A DNA stretch of 64,000 nucleotides. Source: Hepsetus odoe (Eukaryota; Chordata; Actinopteri; Characiformes; Hepsetidae). This document shows positions 26,263 through 36,570 of the stretch, piece after piece. Location of the stretch: contig CM029384.1 of assembly GCA_017165825.1 (NCBI GenBank), positions 17,545,067 through 17,609,066 on the forward strand. The letters run 5' to 3'. The notes beneath the pieces are model-generated. The model did not search any database. It was not told where the DNA came from and was given only the letters and a program-made list of their open reading frames with translations. Position 1 is the first letter of the stretch. Every line of letters begins with the position of its first letter. The translations under genes and the position numbers were made by a program.

Positions 26263-26453
26263 CCAATCACCACGCTCGAATGCCGATTAATCAGCCAATC
26301 GTGTCGCGGGAGGGTTGGGTTTGTTCTAGCGCAGGTGGAGAAACTCCTCGCAGATAAAAGGGCAGTTGATGGGCGTGTGGAAAGTGGGCGGGGCTAATGG
26401 AGACGATTAAACTGGCGCGTTTGTTTCACTTGCTGTATGAACTGGCCGGACCG
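26263..26453 (+). promoter_or_regulatory. Candidate plus-strand promoter and first exon with short ORF
   Basis: In order on the plus strand: CCAAT at 26263 and 26295 (32 nt apart), a TATA-like GATAAAAG at 26353, a GC box near 26386, an ATG at 26397, and a consensus donor CCG/GTGAGA after 26453. The ATG opens 19 codons (METIKLARLF at the start) that run open into the donor in phase 0. The next coro7 exon found (53783) needs a preceding exon that leaves two bases of a codon, so a direct splice to it would shift frame. It may be a non-coding or unknown antisense transcript. Confidence 0.3.
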
Positions 26454-26764
26454 GTGAGATCAGGCGTGCTTTGACAGTTCTCTGGAGGGTGGGCTAGTGA
26501 ACTTTAATAAACCCCTTTTAGGAGTCAAATCATTTAAATAAAAAATTCTACACATTCAAACCGTCTGATCTGATATGTAAAGCGCAGGGACGCTCCTTTC
26601 CTAAAGGACGCTTTGCTCTTTAGAGTCTTTTTATGCAGTCAAATCAGAAGGATCTGTAAGCTGCAGAGGACACCATGCATTTAAATCATTTCCTGCACAC
26701 TTCATCTTTTCCGGGGGATGAAACGATTTGCAAATGTTTGCATTAGCAGCTTTACAGGGAACTG

Positions 26765-26975
26765 TTTAAGGACTAGGCCCCATAATCTGAAGGTTATGGG
26801 TTTGAGTACCGGACCAGTAGGTTGCATACTTGTTCAAGGTACTGTCCCCATTACTGCTCCCCTGGAGCTGGATATTGCTGCCCACTGCTGCACAGTGTGT
26901 GGTGAGTGCAGAGGAGGGTGTTCAGAGGGTGTTCAGGAGGGTGTTCAATTTAGTTGGCATTCATGGGGGTATCTG
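26765..26975 (+). mobile_element. Diverged SINE copy
   Basis: GGGTTTGAGTACCGGACCAGTAGGTTGC, GTACTGTCCCCATTACTGCTCC and GCTGCCCACTGCTGCACAGTG follow the SINE consensus in order. The A box and the 3' tail are degraded, and a GAGGGTGTTCA unit is repeated three times near 26915-26945. Confidence 0.65.
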
Positions 26976-27439
26976 TTTCTGAAGATTACAGAATGACATG
27001 TACGTGATGAAATCTAGATCTTGATGCTAAAATTTTGATTCCACATGTCCATTAGAGATTTTCCCTAATCTGATGTCAGTAATGTCAAAAAGTGGGCTGA
27101 TGGAGTTCCTCTGAAGTTCATGGATATGATTACTCCTGTTTCAGATGATATTAATTACTTTTGGTGATATATTGATATTCATAACCCACGCCGGAGAGTA
27201 TACACACTGCACTGTAAGATAAGCTGAAGCTTAAGGAACCACTTCAAGGCCATTACATCAGAAGCAAATGTAAACAATGTTCACAGCCTTGTCACATGAA
27301 AGACTGACCTCAGAATGGTTTATAAAATCTGTAACTTATTCTTTAGATGAAGAAACGTCCACGTGGAGTCTCCATCTCACCTTACACTTTATTTTCTTTT
27401 AATAACTCTCTTCTGTACTTTAGAGCTCCAGCTTAGGAA

Positions 27440-27668
27440 ATCTCTCTCTCTCTCCCTCTTTCTCTCTCTCACTCACACTCTCTCTCACACACACACACAC
27501 TCTCTCCCTCTCTTTCTCTCTCTCTCTCTCACTCACACTCTCTCTCACACACACACACTCTCTCCCTCTCTTTCTCTCTCTCTCTCTCACTCACACTCTC
27601 TCTCACACACACACACTCTCTCCCTCTCTTTCTCTCTCTCTCTCTCACTCACACTCTCTCTCTACACA

Positions 27669-27703
<35 letters not shown>

Positions 27704-27821
27704 ACACTCTCTCTCCCACACCTCTCTCCCTCTCTCTCTCTCTCTCTCCTCACTCCTCTCTCCCACACCTCTCTCCCTCTCTTTCTCTCTCTCTCTCTCA
27801 CTCCTCTCTCTCACACAAACC

Positions 27822-27859
<38 letters not shown>

Positions 27860-27879
27860 TCCTCTCTCTCACACACACA

Positions 27880-27910
<31 letters not shown>

Positions 27911-27983
27911 ACACACAAACTCTCCCCCTCTCTCTCTCTCACTCTCTCTCTCTCTCTCTCTCTATCTCACACACTCACTCACA

Positions 27984-28024
<41 letters not shown>

Positions 28025-28048
28025 ACTCTCTCCTTCTTACACTTTCTT

Positions 28049-28090
<42 letters not shown>
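27440..28090. repeat. TC/AC compound satellite with 58-bp higher-order unit
   Basis: About 650 bp of CT and CA runs. The block TCTCTCCCTCTCTTTC recurs at 27501, 27559 and 27617, a 58-bp period, then decays. The long ORF across it is compositional. Confidence 0.92.
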
Positions 28091-28335
28091 ATAAAATTTT
28101 TTAGTTTGATTTCTCTCCTGTGCACAGTACAATCTGTGAGTGAAAGTGTTTTATTATATTTTTGTATATTATATATATATATTTTTATTATTATTTATTT
28201 TATTTTTTTTGGTATAATAGGATAATATTTAACATTTTTGACCTGCAAGGATAAGTGAGGCCATGAGGAATTCCCCTATTCTATTCATTCCCTATTCCTC
28301 ACATCCTCACCTATCTTTGCAGTTGACGCATGGAA

Positions 28336-28370
28336 GACACACACACACACACACACCCACACACACACCA

Positions 28371-28405
<35 letters not shown>
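28336..28405. repeat. CA microsatellite
   Basis: Interrupted (CA)n with CCA interruptions. Confidence 0.9.
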
Positions 28406-28408
<3 letters not shown>

Positions 28409-28621
28409 TACCATCTGCCTTGACTACTATTGGAAGACAAACATTTCATACATGTTCAGTTATGACCAGATATATTTATGTTCTAAGCTGAACTTGACTT
28501 CTTTGCAGAAAATATTCTGCTTTTGCTATTCTAAATCACAGAATAGATCCTCAGATACAATCTCTCTCTCACTGTTTCTCTCTTTACCCATTTCTCTCTT
28601 TTCTGGCTCTTTTCTGTATTT

Positions 28622-28847
28622 GACCAGTGTAGGGATAAATTGCCAGGTTCAAGTCATGGGTTCAGACCCCCCAGACCAGTGACATAATTCATCTCCAGGC
28701 AGGTACCGTCTCATCATCACTTCTTCCTGAGGCGCTGGATATAGCTGTCCACTGCTGCATGGTGTGTTTGTGTGAGTAAGTTGCATTTCATTAATGACCG
28801 TGTGCTGTGCTGTGTTACACAATGGCAGATAGTCACTTTCACTTTTT
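28622..28847 (+). mobile_element. SINE copy with degraded head
   Basis: B-box region (GGGTTCAGACCCC), body (GCGCTGGATATAGCTGTCCACTG-like) and the usual 3' end (GTGCTGTGCTGTG...AGTCACTTTCACTTTTT) are readable. The A box is not. Confidence 0.7.
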
Positions 28848-29292
28848 CTCTTTATCTCTCTGACCAGCTTGTTCTCCCCACCCTCATTCTTTTTCCTCTC
28901 CCCATTCCCCTTCCTGCTCTCTCTCTTGCTCACCTACTTGAAGAGGACTGGGAGCTTAAAGTTCCTTCAGTTACCTATAAACATTCATTTATTCCAGTTG
29001 ATGGTAAAGGCTTTTTTTCTGTTGGTAAATCGTGGCCAAGTCTTGTTAAATCAGTGGCACATTCGAGTTAAGTGACAGGCTGTTTAAAATAGTAAAGTCT
29101 GTCGATATTCACAAGCAAACTTTGTCCTAACACAGAACAAGTAGAACGTTTTTCTTATTAATCACCTCTGCATGTGTGCAGGACCCGATAACTGCGAGCT
29201 TGGAAATTTTACAGAGAAGGACCGTCTCTGACATCAGTGAAAAGTTTCAGATATGGTAAATCCACTCCAGGGTTTAGGAGGCTTAACTCCTG

Positions 29293-29400
29293 GTGAAAGT
29301 GAAAACCCTTGTCATTACAGGTCACAGCATTGCACACACACCATAGACCACAACAGGAGGTGGACCTCTGCTTTCCCAACCAGCCACACTCAAACACCGT
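29293..29400 (-). mobile_element. Truncated SINE fragment
   Basis: Minus-oriented 3' half only: GTGAAAGTGAAAACCCTTGTCATTAC followed by GTCACAGCATTGCACAC, breaking off at CAAACACCGT. It abuts the left arm of the palindrome. Confidence 0.7.
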
Positions 29401-29464
29401 TACAGTTGCCGAAAATGGATACAGAGTTTGGAAAATGTTTAAATATCATGATTATTTGAAAAAG

Positions 29465-29733
29465 TAGAGAGTAGAAGTGACCAACCCTTACTTAACCTTG
29501 TCATTTACTAGAGTCACAACATTGCACACACCATGAACCACAGCAGAGTGGACCTGCTTTTTTAACCCATGCACACAAACACACGTGCAGCAGTGGGCAG
29601 CTGAAAGTGCCGAGGAGCAGTAGCGGGGGCGGTACCTCAAAGGGCCTCTGGGGCAATAGCACACACAGAAGGGTTCGATCTGATCTTCGATCATGTATTA
29701 ACACCTGCCCTAACCACTAGGCCACCGCTGCTG
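29465..29733 (-). mobile_element. SINE copy, left arm of palindrome
   Basis: Nearly full length. The A-box complement CCACTAGGCCACCGCTGC is at the 3' end on the plus strand, and a B-box-like GGTTCGATCTGATC lies near 29670. It is diverged from the right-arm copy, so the duplication is not recent or the copies have drifted. Confidence 0.8.
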
Positions 29734-29799
29734 TAGGATTTTCATCAGTTGTTTGATAGGATGTAGCATTCAATTTCTTATTTATATGACTTCATTTAG

Positions 29800-30059
29800 C
29801 CAGCATTGGCCTAGTGGTTAGGGAGTTGCCCCGCATCGGAAGATTGTGGGTTCGATTCCCTCACAAGTAGGTTGCCCTGAGGGTACCCTAGGCAAATTAC
29901 ATCCCCGTCACTGCTCCCAGTGCTTTCAATAGCTGCCCACTGCTGCACGGTGTTTGTGTGCATGGGTTAAAAGCAGAGGTCCAATTTCGTTGTGGTTCAT
30001 GGTGTGCAATGCTGTGACCTAGCAATGACAAGGGTTGTCACTTTCACTTTCACTTTTTT
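29800..30059 (+). mobile_element. SINE copy, right arm of palindrome
   Basis: Full-length copy with A box TGGCCTAGTGG (29808-29818), B box GGTTCGATTCC (near 29850), the consensus body, and the GACAAGGGTTGTCACTTTCA end with a duplicated TTTCAC. Confidence 0.85.
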
Positions 30060-30749
30060 CAACAATCATGATATTTAAACATTTTCCAAACTCTGTATCC
30101 ATTTCGGTAACTGTGACTTCAAGGTGTTTAGATGCTCCAGTTTCACCTGTGTGAGGGTTTCTCTACCCTATTAACAGTCGGCATGATGAAGTACATCATT
30201 TTCTCAGAGGTAAAATGCCATTTAACACTGAAGCTTTATGTGGGACTCACAGAATAACCATCAATTTCACGCCTGAGTTCTAGACAATTCTAGGATACGC
30301 TTTCCTTGTGCATTGTATTTCCCATTTGTTCTCATCCGTAGCATTCGTTCTTTTCATTCATGCCGGTTTCCTACTGATTGTGTCTGCCTTGTGATATGTT
30401 TTTGTTCGTGGATTTTCTGCCTTTGACCTTGACTGGATTGCTCTTTTTGCTTCATGGATTAAAGACAGCGTTTGCGTTCCTGAGTCTGATCGTTACACAT
30501 GCTTCAGTGGTTGCATGTGCTCATCAGGGTGCCCCTCATATGTTGGGCTGAAGCATTGAAGTGGGTCTCTTTGTCCTTTGTCCCAATCGGCACTCGTAAA
30601 AATGTAAGCTGAGGAAAATACTTCCATCCTCCCTCGTTCTCACCTCCCTTCCTCTGCTGCCACTCTTTGCGGGCCCAGAGAAGTGGTATGTAAACAAAAA
30701 GGCACCTCTGGGATGCAGCTAGTCTCACAAGCAGCATGCTTGGAGTTTG

Positions 30750-30751
<2 letters not shown>

Positions 30752-30820
<69 letters not shown>
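30752..30820. repeat. GT microsatellite, about 34 units
   Basis: Uninterrupted (GT)n, one of the longest perfect dinucleotide runs in the window and likely polymorphic. Confidence 0.95.
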
Positions 30821-30821
<1 letters not shown>

Positions 30822-31258
30822 CCGTCAGGGGGCAGCTGGCCATATAAGCCGCCTGCCGTTTGGTAATTTAATGTAATAGCTCTGCTTAGTGTGCCGTCAG
30901 CGCGCTGCTCTCCCTAATCATCAGAGCCCTGTAAAAGATGGCGCAACGGAATTTGGCCTGGACCTAATGTTGCCCAGGGGAACCAGTAAAACACAGGACT
31001 CATACAAGCTCACCGACTCTCCCTTTTTTCTTTCTTCTGTCTTCAGTAAGATGAAACATATTTGGTTACTAGTACATGTATTGAGTACTGGTCACAGGTC
31101 TCAAATACTCAATATATATATATATTTCAGATTTTTCCACATTTTTATCCTGAACATTTAACAGGGCTGTGGATGATTCTTCGATTCTAAGGTGTAGAAT
31201 GATGCTCTCCAGGCAGAAAACATGATAGCTGTTTATTTATCAGCATTAATTTCATCTT

Positions 31259-31489
31259 AAAGTGAAAGTGACTACTCTTGTCAATGTGAGTGCACAGCAC
31301 AGCACACAGTGAACAACAACGAAATTACACCTCTGCATTTTACTTATACACACGCATGTGTGCCCAGGGAGCAGTGACAGGGGCAGTACCTTGCTCAGGT
31401 GTAATTTAGGTTGACCTTCTGGTCTGGTATTTGAACCTACGATCTTCTGATCTGGGGGGCCTCGTTCCTAACCAGTAGGCCGCTGCTGC
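31259..31489 (-). mobile_element. SINE copy
   Basis: AGTGAAAGTGACTACTCTTG start, GGTACC-region body (CAGTACCTTGCTCAGG), B-box complement (ATTTGAACCTA) and ACCAGTAGGCCGCTGCTGC end. Minus orientation and moderately diverged. Confidence 0.78.
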
Positions 31490-31611
31490 TTTACTGCCTT
31501 AAATGCCCATTTGTAATATTAATTAATTATTATAGGAGGGATTATTATTTGAATATTAGCATTATTTGTTAATTAATAAGTTTATTATGAATAACAGTAT
31601 AGATTCTCAGT

Positions 31612-31735
31612 CCCTCCTTGCGATGGGCTGGCGACCTGTCCAGGGTGCGTCCCCCGTCCTCGCTGGGTTGGACACCAGCACTCCCCCACGACCCCGTTTG
31701 GGACAAGCGGCAGATAATGGATGGATGGATGGATG
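31612..31735 (+). mobile_element. L2-type tail fragment with TGGA repeats
   Basis: GGCTGGCGACCTGTCCAGGG, then CACGACCCCGTTTGGGACAA and (TGGA)4. This matches the tail of the compound SINE at 44.2 kb but lacks the tRNA-like head (5' truncated). Confidence 0.7.
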
Positions 31736-31829
31736 CTCAGTCCATCCAGTCTTCCGTAGCAGATGAAACGTGTTGTTTTGCAGTCAGTGTGAAAGTCAGT
31801 CTTTCTTTTTAGACGTTATGTTTTATTTG

Positions 31830-32071
31830 TGAAAGTGAACGTGACTATTCTTGTCATTGCGAGGTCACAGCACAGTACACAGTGAACCACAATGAAATTA
31901 GACCTCATTTAACCCATGCAAACACCGTGGGCAGCTATGAAAGCGCCCTGGGAGCAGTGACGGGGACGGTACCTTGCTCAAGGGTACCTCAGGGCAACGT
32001 ACTGGTGAGGGAATCAAACCCACAATCTTCCAATCCAGGGCAAACTCCCTAACCACTAGGCCACCGCTGCC
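31830..32071 (-). mobile_element. SINE copy, well preserved
   Basis: Full-length minus-oriented copy. TTGTCATTGCGAGGTCACAG, GGAGCAGTGACGGGGACGGT, GAATCAAACCCACAATCTTC and CCACTAGGCCACCGCTGCC are all present in order. Confidence 0.85.
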
Positions 32072-32935
32072 TATTTGTGAGTGCTTTATTAGTAATAGTA
32101 GTTGAAATTCATTATTTTTTATGGCAAAGACAGACTTATTTTTATAGTGATACATAAGGTTGGACAGTGTACTACAGTAAAAACACCCCCCCTCCTTTTT
32201 TTTCCTCTCCCTCTCTCTCTACATAGCTGACACATTCACACCCACTCAGACTTAGCTGCTCAGTATTTATAGAATGTGTTGTGATGATGGAGTTTCCACA
32301 TGGTCGTTCAGCTACGTACAATGACTCTGTTACAAATGGAAGCTTCTGGAGCAATGTGACAGTGTGTACCATGAAATATCCTGCCCAGTGTTCGCACTCG
32401 TCTTAAATCAATAAATAATGATGATGATTCTGATGGATCGAATATTCTAAGACTGAAACTATTTTCAGATGTTTTTGCTCAGTTCTCATACTTAAATGTA
32501 ATTTATCTTGGGGTATATTTATTACATTCACTGATAAATGTATGTTTCTTGGATCATAGAATTAAAAGTAAAACGATCTGCATTTTTTCTCGAGAGGAAG
32601 TGAATGTTCTGCCGTTAGAATGAGGGAATTTCAGGTCAGATGACATTTTTGTGCAGAAAAAGAAATGCCGCTTTCACGGTGGCAGTGAGTGGAACTGTGG
32701 GGACGAGTATTTATAAGAAAGTATGAGTGAGAAAAAGAGGAGATATTTGTGAGAATCCCTCTCTCTCCTCCCATGGGACAGCCTGGGAACTTCTCACGTT
32801 TTTTTTTTTTTAATATGTTGATACATTCACACACCTCCCACTCTGTCAAACTCACACCCGCTCTGAAAGTCAGCTTGCACACCAGTAGGGGGAGGAATTT
32901 AGACTTTTCACTGCCGAGTCGAGACTGTTCCTTTT

Positions 32936-33158
32936 GGCAGCTGTGACCAAGTGATTAGGGAGCTGGGTTCGAATCCCAGACCAGAAGGTAGCCCTGAGGT
33001 ACCCTTGAGCAAGATACCGTCCCCATCACTGCTCCTCGGGTGCTGGATATGGCTGCCTACTGCTGTACAGCGTGTGGGTTAAAGGCAGAAGCTTTCCTTG
33101 TGGTTCACTGTGTGCTGTGCTGTGTACTCACGATGACAAATAGTCGCTTTCACTTTCA
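32936..33158 (+). mobile_element. SINE copy with shortened head
   Basis: B box GGTTCGAATCC intact, consensus body, and end GTGTGCTGTGCTGTGTACTC...TTTCACTTTCA. The segment between the A and B boxes is shorter than in other copies. Confidence 0.8.
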
Positions 33159-33279
33159 TGCCTCTATACCATGTGGGAGCATGTATAATGTATATGAATT
33201 TATTTATAAATGCTCAACACCTTCCTCATAAGCCCACCATCTATAGGTCTGCACCATCTGCAGTATAGTTTGTCTCCCT

Positions 33280-33400
33280 TGGCCACCTTCTATTCAGGTC
33301 TCTTCTCTCCAAATCATTCAGCCTGAGCCGTCCCTCTAATATACTCCTTTTTAATCTATCATTCTGCCACCTCCAGCTCTGCTGCCTGTTTTTAAGCCTG
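33280..33400 (-). mobile_element. Weak RTE-like LINE remnant
   Basis: The segment around GAGCCGTCCCTCTAATATAC parallels GAGCTGTCCCTCTAATACAC in the 59.8-60.5 kb element, with similar flanks. Short and strongly diverged. Confidence 0.35.
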
Positions 33401-34580
33401 TAACAATAATCCATTTTAGCTGATGCTTTAAAGCCATGGAATTAACAATAAAATTAAAATTAAAAATGAAAGCTTAAACGGGTTGATCAGCTACTTTTTT
33501 TTGTGTACACTCAGTTGCTCCCACTGATGAAAGACACTGCTTAAGCTCAAATAAATGAACATTATCCAGCATCATTGCTGCCTTCTAATGTTTTTAGAGC
33601 ACCAGTCTCAGATCTTCTGTCTTTCTCGCATCGCCGTGAACGTGTCTTGTAAATGTCTCTGTTTTTATTTACATACTTCAGCCTCCACCCAGCGGGTGAT
33701 GATTTGAACATAAACACAGGATTGTGAAGGCTATAACTGTGGAAAAGAATCGCGGTTAGAACAAATATCTTGTGTGCATCACACAGGGAGTATTGGGTGC
33801 GCTTCACCCGCCCAGTGTTGGTCTTTTGTGTAACTGGGGAAGTCTTAGCTGACAGTTGAGAATTGGATATGATATGATAAGTGGATTCCTCTCCATTCAT
33901 AATATTTTATTTGATTTTGATGGTTACAGTGAAGAATTTGAAAAAGTACAGCCAATGTCATGGCAGTTTGCAGCTTGAAAAAACAAATGTTTTCCAGATG
34001 CATTCTGCCCACTGAACACTTTGCAGCTCACTGTCCTCCGGGTAGGCTTTGTTCAATTAAATTGATTGGATTGTGGAGTTTTGGTGGAATGCTCCCTCAA
34101 CGCTCAAACTGAACCTGGATTTGTGGCACTCCCTCCCATAAGATGCCACAACTCCACTGTGTCCGACTGAAGTTTGCTGCAGAAGCAACTGGAAAACTAA
34201 ACTGCACTAATTGGAGTTGGAAGGGCTGCCTGGGTGGCGACCTTATGGGAGCCAGTCTCTGGGACTGGAAACCTGTCTTTTTTATCCTCTCTCATGTGGT
34301 GCAATTCACCCCCTTTCGCCCCACCATCATCTACGGGTTCTGGCAAAGAAAAAAAAAACATCCCATAATCTTCATTTTTTCCAGTTTCTTTGGTCCTCTC
34401 TCTTAAAGTTTGTCATCCTCTCTTATATTCATAGTTTCCTGTAAAAAATGAAATTAAGTTTTACTGGAAAATAGAGGAGTAATGATGTACAAATTTCCAA
34501 GAGGGATTTGTATTGTGGCTCTTTTCTGTTAATCTGTCTCATGTGACAGTTTTTAATTTACATTTTTACATTTTGCATAT

Positions 34581-34782
34581 GGGGCAGCGGTGGCCTAGTG
34601 GTTAGGGTGTTGGCTGCATGATTGGAGGATTGGGGGTTTGAACCCCTTCCCAATAGGTTGCCCTGAGCAAGGTGCTGTCGCAGTCATGCTCCTCCCTGCA
34701 ATGGGTTGGTGACCTGTCCAGGGTGTGTCCCCTGTCCTTTGCCCTGTGTGAGCTGGGATGGACCCCAGCGGCAGAAACTGAC
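34581..34782 (+). mobile_element. Compound SINE: tRNA-like head joined to L2-type tail
   Basis: A box TGGCCTAGTGG and B box GGTTTGAACCC are those of the main SINE, but after CCCTGAGCAAGGTGCTGTCG the sequence changes to GGTTGGTGACCTGTCCAGGG and GAGCTGGGATGGACCCCAGC, an L2-type LINE tail. The terminal tetranucleotide repeat is missing. Confidence 0.7.
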
Positions 34783-36435
34783 ATTTTACATACAGCTATT
34801 TTTCTTCAGATTTACACTCGAGCATAGCGGTGGCCTACAAGCCCACAGTGAATGTTTCACTGTTTTTCAAAACTGATATAATCCATCTTTGAATTTCCAC
34901 TGAGCGCAGAAGATGATTAAAATGGCTCCTGCAATAAGAAAAGGTCTCAAAGATTAATAGGAAATGTCAAGAAATGAAAATGCCAGCACATATTTTGCTT
35001 TGATTCTTTCTTAAAATCCCGTTTCCAGTTTGAGACTGATGAAAACCTAGTTCACATGAAGATTAACTAATGATTTAATGATTTAATTAATGTTTAAAAG
35101 CACATGAAGAGAAAAGCACACTGATGGACTGTTTCAAAACAGTCATTGGTGACGATAGGTATATCCATGTGTATACTCACTTTCGCAAAACAGCCTGTGA
35201 ACTACACGTGTCCTGAGATTTTCTACGCAGTGCTTATAATGATAAATTAGTAGTAATCTGTAAAAATGTTTTTTTTTCAAAGCCTCATAGCACCCTGCAT
35301 TGTGCACACTTTTAAGGCCCATAATTTCACGACTATCATAAAACAGTGTCTCAGGTCATCAGGCAATATTTTCATAACCATTCTATGCGCTTACTTTCTG
35401 TGCAATAGCTTATTTTCTGGCTCAGAATAGTGCGTTTCACACCATTTTACCCTGAATGTATTATCCTGAATATATTCATTATAGCGGTCGGAGAGTTTGG
35501 GAATTCCCTTTAAAAGAACATTAGAAGTCATTCTAAATTGTCAGTGCTGTGTCTGACCTTTTTACCATATGACAGATGTGCTGGTAGCATGAAATGTAAT
35601 TGCAGTCAGCACACAGTGTACTAAAACCCTGGAAAAAATGATTGATATATCATGACAGGCCTGCTATAAGTACATGTTTTAGTTCAGTAAGTTTCAGCAG
35701 AGCACGGAAGAATTACTTTAAGGTGTCCACCGCCATGCTGTAGAGTGTTCTGAGTCAGTCAGGAGTCGAGAAAAAAGGGTATACACAATGTACTTAAAGA
35801 AATTACGATCAAAGACAGAGTGTCATTTAAGCGTGTGTTAAGCTAAAAGAGCAAAAACGATGAAGGAAGAAGCTGAAAGGGTAAAACATGAGTGCAGGTG
35901 GTTTATTTCACTCCTCTTGTTTACAAGAGAGTCCCTGACAATCTCTCCCCTTCATATATCAAACGCAGAGACAGATGTCCTGGTATTTATACTAAAGCTG
36001 TTAGAGCTTTATATCGTCAGTGGCAAACAGTGACTTTTAGTGCTGGACCTTTCATATAGGTCATAAATATTACAAATGCTTATCAAGTTAAGTCAAAGAT
36101 AAGTATTTATAACAGTATGTCAGCACAAATTAACACCAGGGCACAACGGTTGGAGCCTTTAGAGATTAAAATGGACATTGGAAAGTTGTAATATAAGGTA
36201 TTTTATCTTATTTTTGGAGTTTAGGACCGCCGTTAATATATATTTTATGTTTTATATAACAGTTTACAGTGACTCATCAAAGAGTCTCGAGTTGATGTCA
36301 CCCTTCTCTATTAACCACTGACAGGAAATTAGTTAAGCTGGACTGTTAAAACCCTTAAAGCTTTCAAAAAATGGGAGTAGACATTAGTCTGTGTAGAATC
36401 TCTGATCTTTTCTACATGTAGGAGTGCATATCAGA
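34783..36435. other. coro7: Intronic sequence, no gene seen
   Basis: AT-rich unique-looking sequence without recognisable exon or repeat. Confidence 0.4.
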
Positions 36436-36437
36436 TT

Positions 36438-36570
36438 GTAAGCGCCCAGGGAGCAGTGATGGGGATGGTACCTTGCTCAAGGGTACCTCAGGGCAATCTA
36501 CTGTTGAGGGAATCGAACCCACAGTCTTCTGATCTGTGGCAACTCCCTAACCACTAGACCACTGCTGCCC
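36438..36570 (-). mobile_element. 5' half of a SINE (truncated)
   Basis: Minus-oriented head and central body only: AGCGCCCAGGGAGCAGTGAT, GGTACCTTGCTCAAGGGTAC, GAATCGAACCCACAGTCTTC and CCACTAGACCACTGCTGCC. Confidence 0.8.

Larger units (their letters stand above)
25880..26460. promoter_or_regulatory. CpG-rich island, probable divergent promoter
   Basis: This stretch is strikingly richer in CG dinucleotides than the rest of the AT-rich window (for example around 25981-26000, 26081-26100 and 26151-26220). It contains CCAAT boxes at 26263 and 26295, a GC box (GGGCGGGG) near 26386, a minus-strand TATAAA and a plus-strand TATA-like GATAAAAG. It lies 16 kb upstream of the vasn coding exon, a plausible place for vasn exon 1. 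It ends a stretch of unique sequence and is not a recognised repeat. Confidence 0.65.
29397..30119. repeat. Large imperfect palindrome of two opposed SINEs plus flank
   Basis: Left arm 29397-29733 and right arm 29800-30119 are inverted copies around a spacer of about 66 bp. Each arm has a SINE (minus at 29465-29733, plus at 29800-30059) and the same 60-bp non-SINE flank. The flank reads ACAGTTGCCGAAAATGGATA on the left and, on the complement of the right arm, ACAGTTACCGAAATGGATAC. No other SINE in the window carries this flank. Confidence 0.85.

Noticed and set aside
27363..28094. 243-codon plus-strand ORF
   Set aside because: It lies in CT/CA repeats, and the Ser/Leu/His/Thr composition is produced by the repeat.
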